Part shown: positions 62,101 to 64,000 of the stretch, piece after piece
Layout of the letters: every line of letters begins with the position of its first letter
Position numbering within the stretch: position 1 is the first letter of the stretch
Assembly: GCF_036178845.1 (NCBI RefSeq)
Contig: NZ_CP108070.1
Location: 8,742,001-8,806,000, forward strand
Source: Streptomyces sp. NBC_00271
Lineage (GTDB): Bacteria; Actinomycetota; Actinomycetes; Streptomycetales; Streptomycetaceae
Length of the DNA: 64,000 nt
Direction: 5' to 3'
Position numbers and translations under genes: made by a program
Notes under the pieces: generated by a model
What the model was told of the DNA's origin: nothing
Seen by the model: only the letters and a program-made list of their open reading frames with translations
Databases searched by the model: none

Positions 62101-63662
62101 GCGGTGATGATCGCGGAGTCGGAGCGGTCGAGGAGTGCGGCCATCGCCTCGGGTGTCGGCGCGGTCAGCCGCAGCACCGGCTCCGGCTCGTACACCTCGG
62201 CCGGCCGCCGTGTGACCGCGACCTCTTCGAGCACGACGTGCGCGTTGATGCCGCCGAACCCGAAGGCGTTGACGGCGGCCCGGCGCACCGGCTGCCGCGC
62301 GTCTGTCCGCCAGGGCAGGGCGGCACCGATGGGGGTGAACCGGGTGCGGGCGAGCGCCGGATGCGGGTCGTCGCAGTGCAGGGTCGGCGGGAGCACCTGG
62401 TGGTGGACGGCGAGTGCGGCCTTGATCAGCCCGGCCACGCCCGCCGCGGGCATGGTGTGGCCGATCATCGACTTCACCGAGCCGATGACGGCGTCCGGCA
62501 CGTCCGCCGCGCCGCCCGAGACGTCCGTCGGCGGTGGTCCGAACACCTCGGCGAGTGTGGTGAGTTCGGTGCCGTCGCCCGCCGGGGTGGCGGTGCCGTG
62601 TGCCTCGAGGAGGCCGATCGAGCCGGGGGCGGAGGGGTCGAGCCCGGCGGCCTCCCAGGCCTGGCGGACCGCGCGGACCTGGCCGCCGGAGTCGGGCGCC
62701 ATCAGACTGGTCGTACGTCCGTCGGAGGCGACGCCGGTGCCGGTGATCGCGGCGTAGATCCGGTCGCCGTCCCGCTCGGCGTCGGCGAGCCGCTTGAGGA
62801 CGACGACGCCGGTGCCCTCACCGATCAGCACGCCGTCCGCGCCCCGGTCGAACGGCCGGATGCGCTCGCTCGGGGAGAGCGCGCCGAGCTGGCTGAACAC
62901 GCTCCAGAAGGTGATGTCGTGACAGTGGTGCACCCCGCCCGCCAGCATCACGTCACAGCGCCCGCTGCCGAGTTCGCGCACGGCGTGGTCGACGGCGATG
63001 AGCGAGGAGGCGCAGGCGGCGTCCACGGTGTAGGCGGGCCCGCGCAGGTCGAGTCGGCCCGCCAGCCGGGACGCGGCGAGGTTGGGTACGAGACCGATCG
63101 AGGACTCCGGTGCCGCGGGCCCGAGCCGGTCGGTGAACGCCTTGCGCACCGCCTCCAGTTGGTCGGTGCCGAGGTCCGGCAGCAGCTCGTCCAGGGTGCG
63201 CACGAGCTGGCTCGCGGTCCGCACCCGCTGGTCGAGCCGGACCAGGCCGGGGGTGAGATAGCCGCCCCGGCCGAGCACCACACCGACCCGGTGCCGGTCG
63301 GCGGGCAGCCGGCCCTGGCCGCCCGCGTCGGCGAGGGCCGCCGCGGCCACCCGCAGCGCGATCAGCTGGTCGGGCTCGGTGGCCTGGACCGCGGCCGGCA
63401 TGATCCCGAACTCGGTGACGTCCACCTCGGCCAGCTCGTCCACGAAACCGCCGCGCCGGCAGTAGACCCGGTCGGCGCGGGCCTCGGCGCCGGGCGCGTA
63501 GTACTCCTCGGCGTCCCAGCGGCCGGGCGGCACCTCGGTGATGGCGTCGACACCGGAGACCAGGTTGTGCCAGTACGTGGCGAGGTCGGGGGCGCCCGGC
63601 AAGAGCACCGACATGCCGACGATGGCGATGGGTTCGGCGCGGGTGCCGGTCACCTCGGTCAC
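59097..63662 (-). CDS. iterative type I PKS-like synthase, KS-AT-DH-PPTase
   Basis: 1521 residues; GTG 63662 overlaps the upstream stop (GTGA). KS about 8-445: active-site Cys in VDAACASSL (about 216), His in EAHGTAT (about 352) and IGHTMPA (about 400). AT about 575-880 with GHSLGEW (about 645). A Pro/Gln linker (about 960-1005), then a double-hotdog DH about 1010-1280 (LLDHCFF; DNVGQLL). C-terminal 4'-phosphopantetheinyl transferase about 1300-1500 with GIDIEEV (about 1399) and FWAAKEAVAKA (about 1446). No ACP, KR or ER inside; ACP and KR are on neighbouring proteins. The fused PPTase and split arrangement recall PUFA, enediyne or hglE-type iterative synthases. The built-in PPTase probably activates the free ACP next to it. 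Confidence 0.9.
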   Translation of the reverse strand: MTEVTGTRAEPIAIVGMSVLLPGAPDLATYWHNLVSGVDAITEVPPGRWDAEEYYAPGAEARADRVYCRRGGFVDELAEVDVTEFGIMPAAVQATEPDQLIALRVAAAALADAGGQGRLPADRHRVGVVLGRGGYLTPGLVRLDQRVRTASQLVRTLDELLPDLGTDQLEAVRKAFTDRLGPAAPESSIGLVPNLAASRLAGRLDLRGPAYTVDAACASSLIAVDHAVRELGSGRCDVMLAGGVHHCHDITFWSVFSQLGALSPSERIRPFDRGADGVLIGEGTGVVVLKRLADAERDGDRIYAAITGTGVASDGRTTSLMAPDSGGQVRAVRQAWEAAGLDPSAPGSIGLLEAHGTATPAGDGTELTTLAEVFGPPPTDVSGGAADVPDAVIGSVKSMIGHTMPAAGVAGLIKAALAVHHQVLPPTLHCDDPHPALARTRFTPIGAALPWRTDARQPVRRAAVNAFGFGGINAHVVLEEVAVTRRPAEVYEPEPVLRLTAPTPEAMAALLDRSDSAIITAGLDERAPTADPVRLAVVGPTAKRLALARKAVAKGKGWRGRGDVWFVPRPLLGPGGGRLAFVFPGLEAEFAPNSQDIARHFGLPWSRAVTDATVGDVGRQGTGVFELGRLLDTALRRLGVVPDALAGHSLGEWTAMAAAGIHPPEEVDAFLADFDPDALSVPGLAFAAIGAPAEVVLTELDGRGDVVLSHDNAPNQSMICGPEPAVAALVEVFRSRAVISQILPFRSGFHTPMLEPYLDPIRKAAEAYTLRPAALPLWSATTVAPYPDEPAAIRELFIRHLLEPVRFRPLVETMYAAGFRAFVQLGAGQLGSLIDDTLHGRDHLVVPAHSPHRPGLPQLHRVASALWADGAAPDLVPLLGGVSTSTVAPARTVRRPSRPVRLDLGGANVSLDPETRDRLSAALARPPHTVPHDAGALAEQGPLGAELSALLRDATALASDVVTAGRRVNGAPPRPRTGGTPPKNGTDLRTAEPATPEPRPQPQPQPLEATLHVSVDTMPYLLDHCFFRQPAQADPADRWPVVPGTTVIAHLMEFAERAAPGRRAVAVHDVRLHQWITATPAVDIPVRIVPEGPDRVTASLGPYARAVVELAQDRPRFTPPEPWTFPAAREGKPELTAAELYSRRWMFHGPRFQGLSELTAVGDRHVRGVLVTPPAPGALLDNVGQLLGYWIMARQPVRTTVFPVGMREIRFHGPHPAPGERLECLIRITSVTDATLEADMQLVHRGRVWAEFSGWQDRRFDSNPRIREVDREPERYTLSRMQPGGWALVHEEWPDLATRELIMRNILAGEERERYAAHAPRGRRQWLLGRIATKDAVRNVLWDAGAGPVYPAEVRVGNDPAGRPFVTGGYGRTLPELHVSIAHRGETAVAMARREGPCGIDIEEVTDRPEGTLAVALTTAERELLTSLVHRPGGAPERLWFTRFWAAKEAVAKARGTGLGGEPKRFEITSVDDDRLTVRTAGEDYRVRHCALTTPRPSAGPDKEYVVAWTAVNDQENEDDH

Positions 63663-64000
63663 CAGCCCGACGCCGTGTAGACGACGGCGGTGTCGCCCTC
63701 GGGCCCCCAGGCCAGCTCGCGCAGCAGGCTCATGGTGCCCTCGTCGGGGTCGATGAGCTGGATGCCCCGGCCCGCGTAGTGCCGCATCAGCTCGGGGGTC
63801 ACCATGCCGTGGTTGCCGTCGCCGGTCGGCGCCCATGGACCCCAGTGGACGGTCAGTCCGCGGCGGCCGGTACCGGAGTCCGCCCAGCGGGCGCCGAGGG
63901 TCTCCAGGGCGTCGTTGGCGGCGGCGTAGTCGGACTGGCCGCGGTTGCCGAGGGTCGCGGCGATGCTGCCGAACAGCACGGCGAACCGGGGGCCTTCCCC
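63659..64000 (-). CDS. C-terminal part of a KR-containing (PKS/SDR) protein, cut by the window
   Basis: Only the last 113 residues are visible. Ketoreductase pattern: FGSIAATLGNRGQSDYAAAN with the catalytic Ser, Tyr and Asn spacing of PKS KR domains, then LTVHWGPWA and GMVTPEL. The frame is open to the window edge. The stop TGA overlaps the start of the KS-AT-DH-PPTase gene. It presumably supplies the beta-keto reduction step for the synthase. Confidence 0.85.
   Translation of the reverse strand, partial: GEGPRFAVLFGSIAATLGNRGQSDYAAANDALETLGARWADSGTGRRGLTVHWGPWAPTGDGNHGMVTPELMRHYAGRGIQLIDPDEGTMSLLRELAWGPEGDTAVVYTASGW

Noticed and set aside
60444..63680. Open frame of over 1000 codons on the + strand opposite the PKS gene
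   Set aside because: Composition is Gly/Arg/Val-rich without domains; it is a shadow of the high-GC third positions of the real minus-strand gene.

Overview
The window reads as high-GC actinobacterial chromosome, almost certainly Streptomyces: strong G/C bias at third codon positions, many GTG starts, dense GTGA/ATGA coupled genes, PP2C/SpoIIE-HATPase regulators, a DmdR/IdeR-like iron box, and a TTA codon in a regulatory gene. No rRNA, tRNA, CRISPR array or complete insertion sequence was seen.

Layout. (1) 1-8218: four co-directional, translationally coupled genes (a tubulin-like protein tail cut by the window edge, a multi-TM protein, a pseudokinase/zinc-ribbon/GTPase fusion, and a GAP1-like GTPase-associated protein). 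This looks like one of the predicted GTPase-centred conflict systems of actinobacteria and is the best candidate for a little-described system. (2) 8246-18601: a small convergent gene, a CACHE-PAS-GAF-SpoIIE-HATPase phosphatase, then a scrambled toxin island. The island holds a decayed pseudo-trypsin/FG-GAP gene, a large ALF-repeat/HINT polymorphic toxin interrupted by one in-frame amber codon, its abutting putative immunity gene, a HINT fragment and a helicase-domain remnant. (3) 18646-30774: housekeeping and accessory genes (rsgA, an Ada/AlkA-like repair gene, S51 peptidase, PPOX oxidoreductase, SGNH esterase, GH95 glycosidase, DUF456, a LuxR-type regulator, PP2C phosphatase), with a MITE-like palindromic element between two convergent genes. 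(4) 30858-38182: pyruvate:quinone oxidoreductase, an anti-sigma-like ATPase with a TTA codon, a DUF2637 protein, a frameshifted FhuF-like siderophore reductase gene with an iron box, a GntR regulator, a small membrane protein and a TPR protein.

(5) 38332-46983: purine catabolism. A PucR regulator is divergent from a three-subunit xanthine dehydrogenase, an NCS2 purine permease and an XdhC maturation protein. Import, oxidation and cofactor loading are therefore co-located under a likely PucR switch. (6) 47031-54855: a doubly broken SpoIIE-type gene, a SRPBCC protein, an ankyrin/HEAT protein, a cytochrome P450, a lipoprotein polysaccharide deacetylase, and a heparinase-like protein behind a LacI-type operator and a 14-codon ORF. 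(7) 54812-64000, minus strand: a tightly coupled polyketide/glycolipid-type cluster. In transcription order it is a KR-containing protein (cut by the edge), a KS-AT-DH-PPTase, a free-standing ACP, an alpha/beta hydrolase, a glycosyltransferase and an ABC exporter. This suggests an iterative synthase (PUFA/hglE-like) whose product is released, glycosylated and exported.

Several genes carry single lesions (amber codon, homopolymer frameshift, deletion junction, frameshift). Whether they are real decay or sequence error cannot be told from this window. All functional calls rest on motif recognition by eye. No database search was run.
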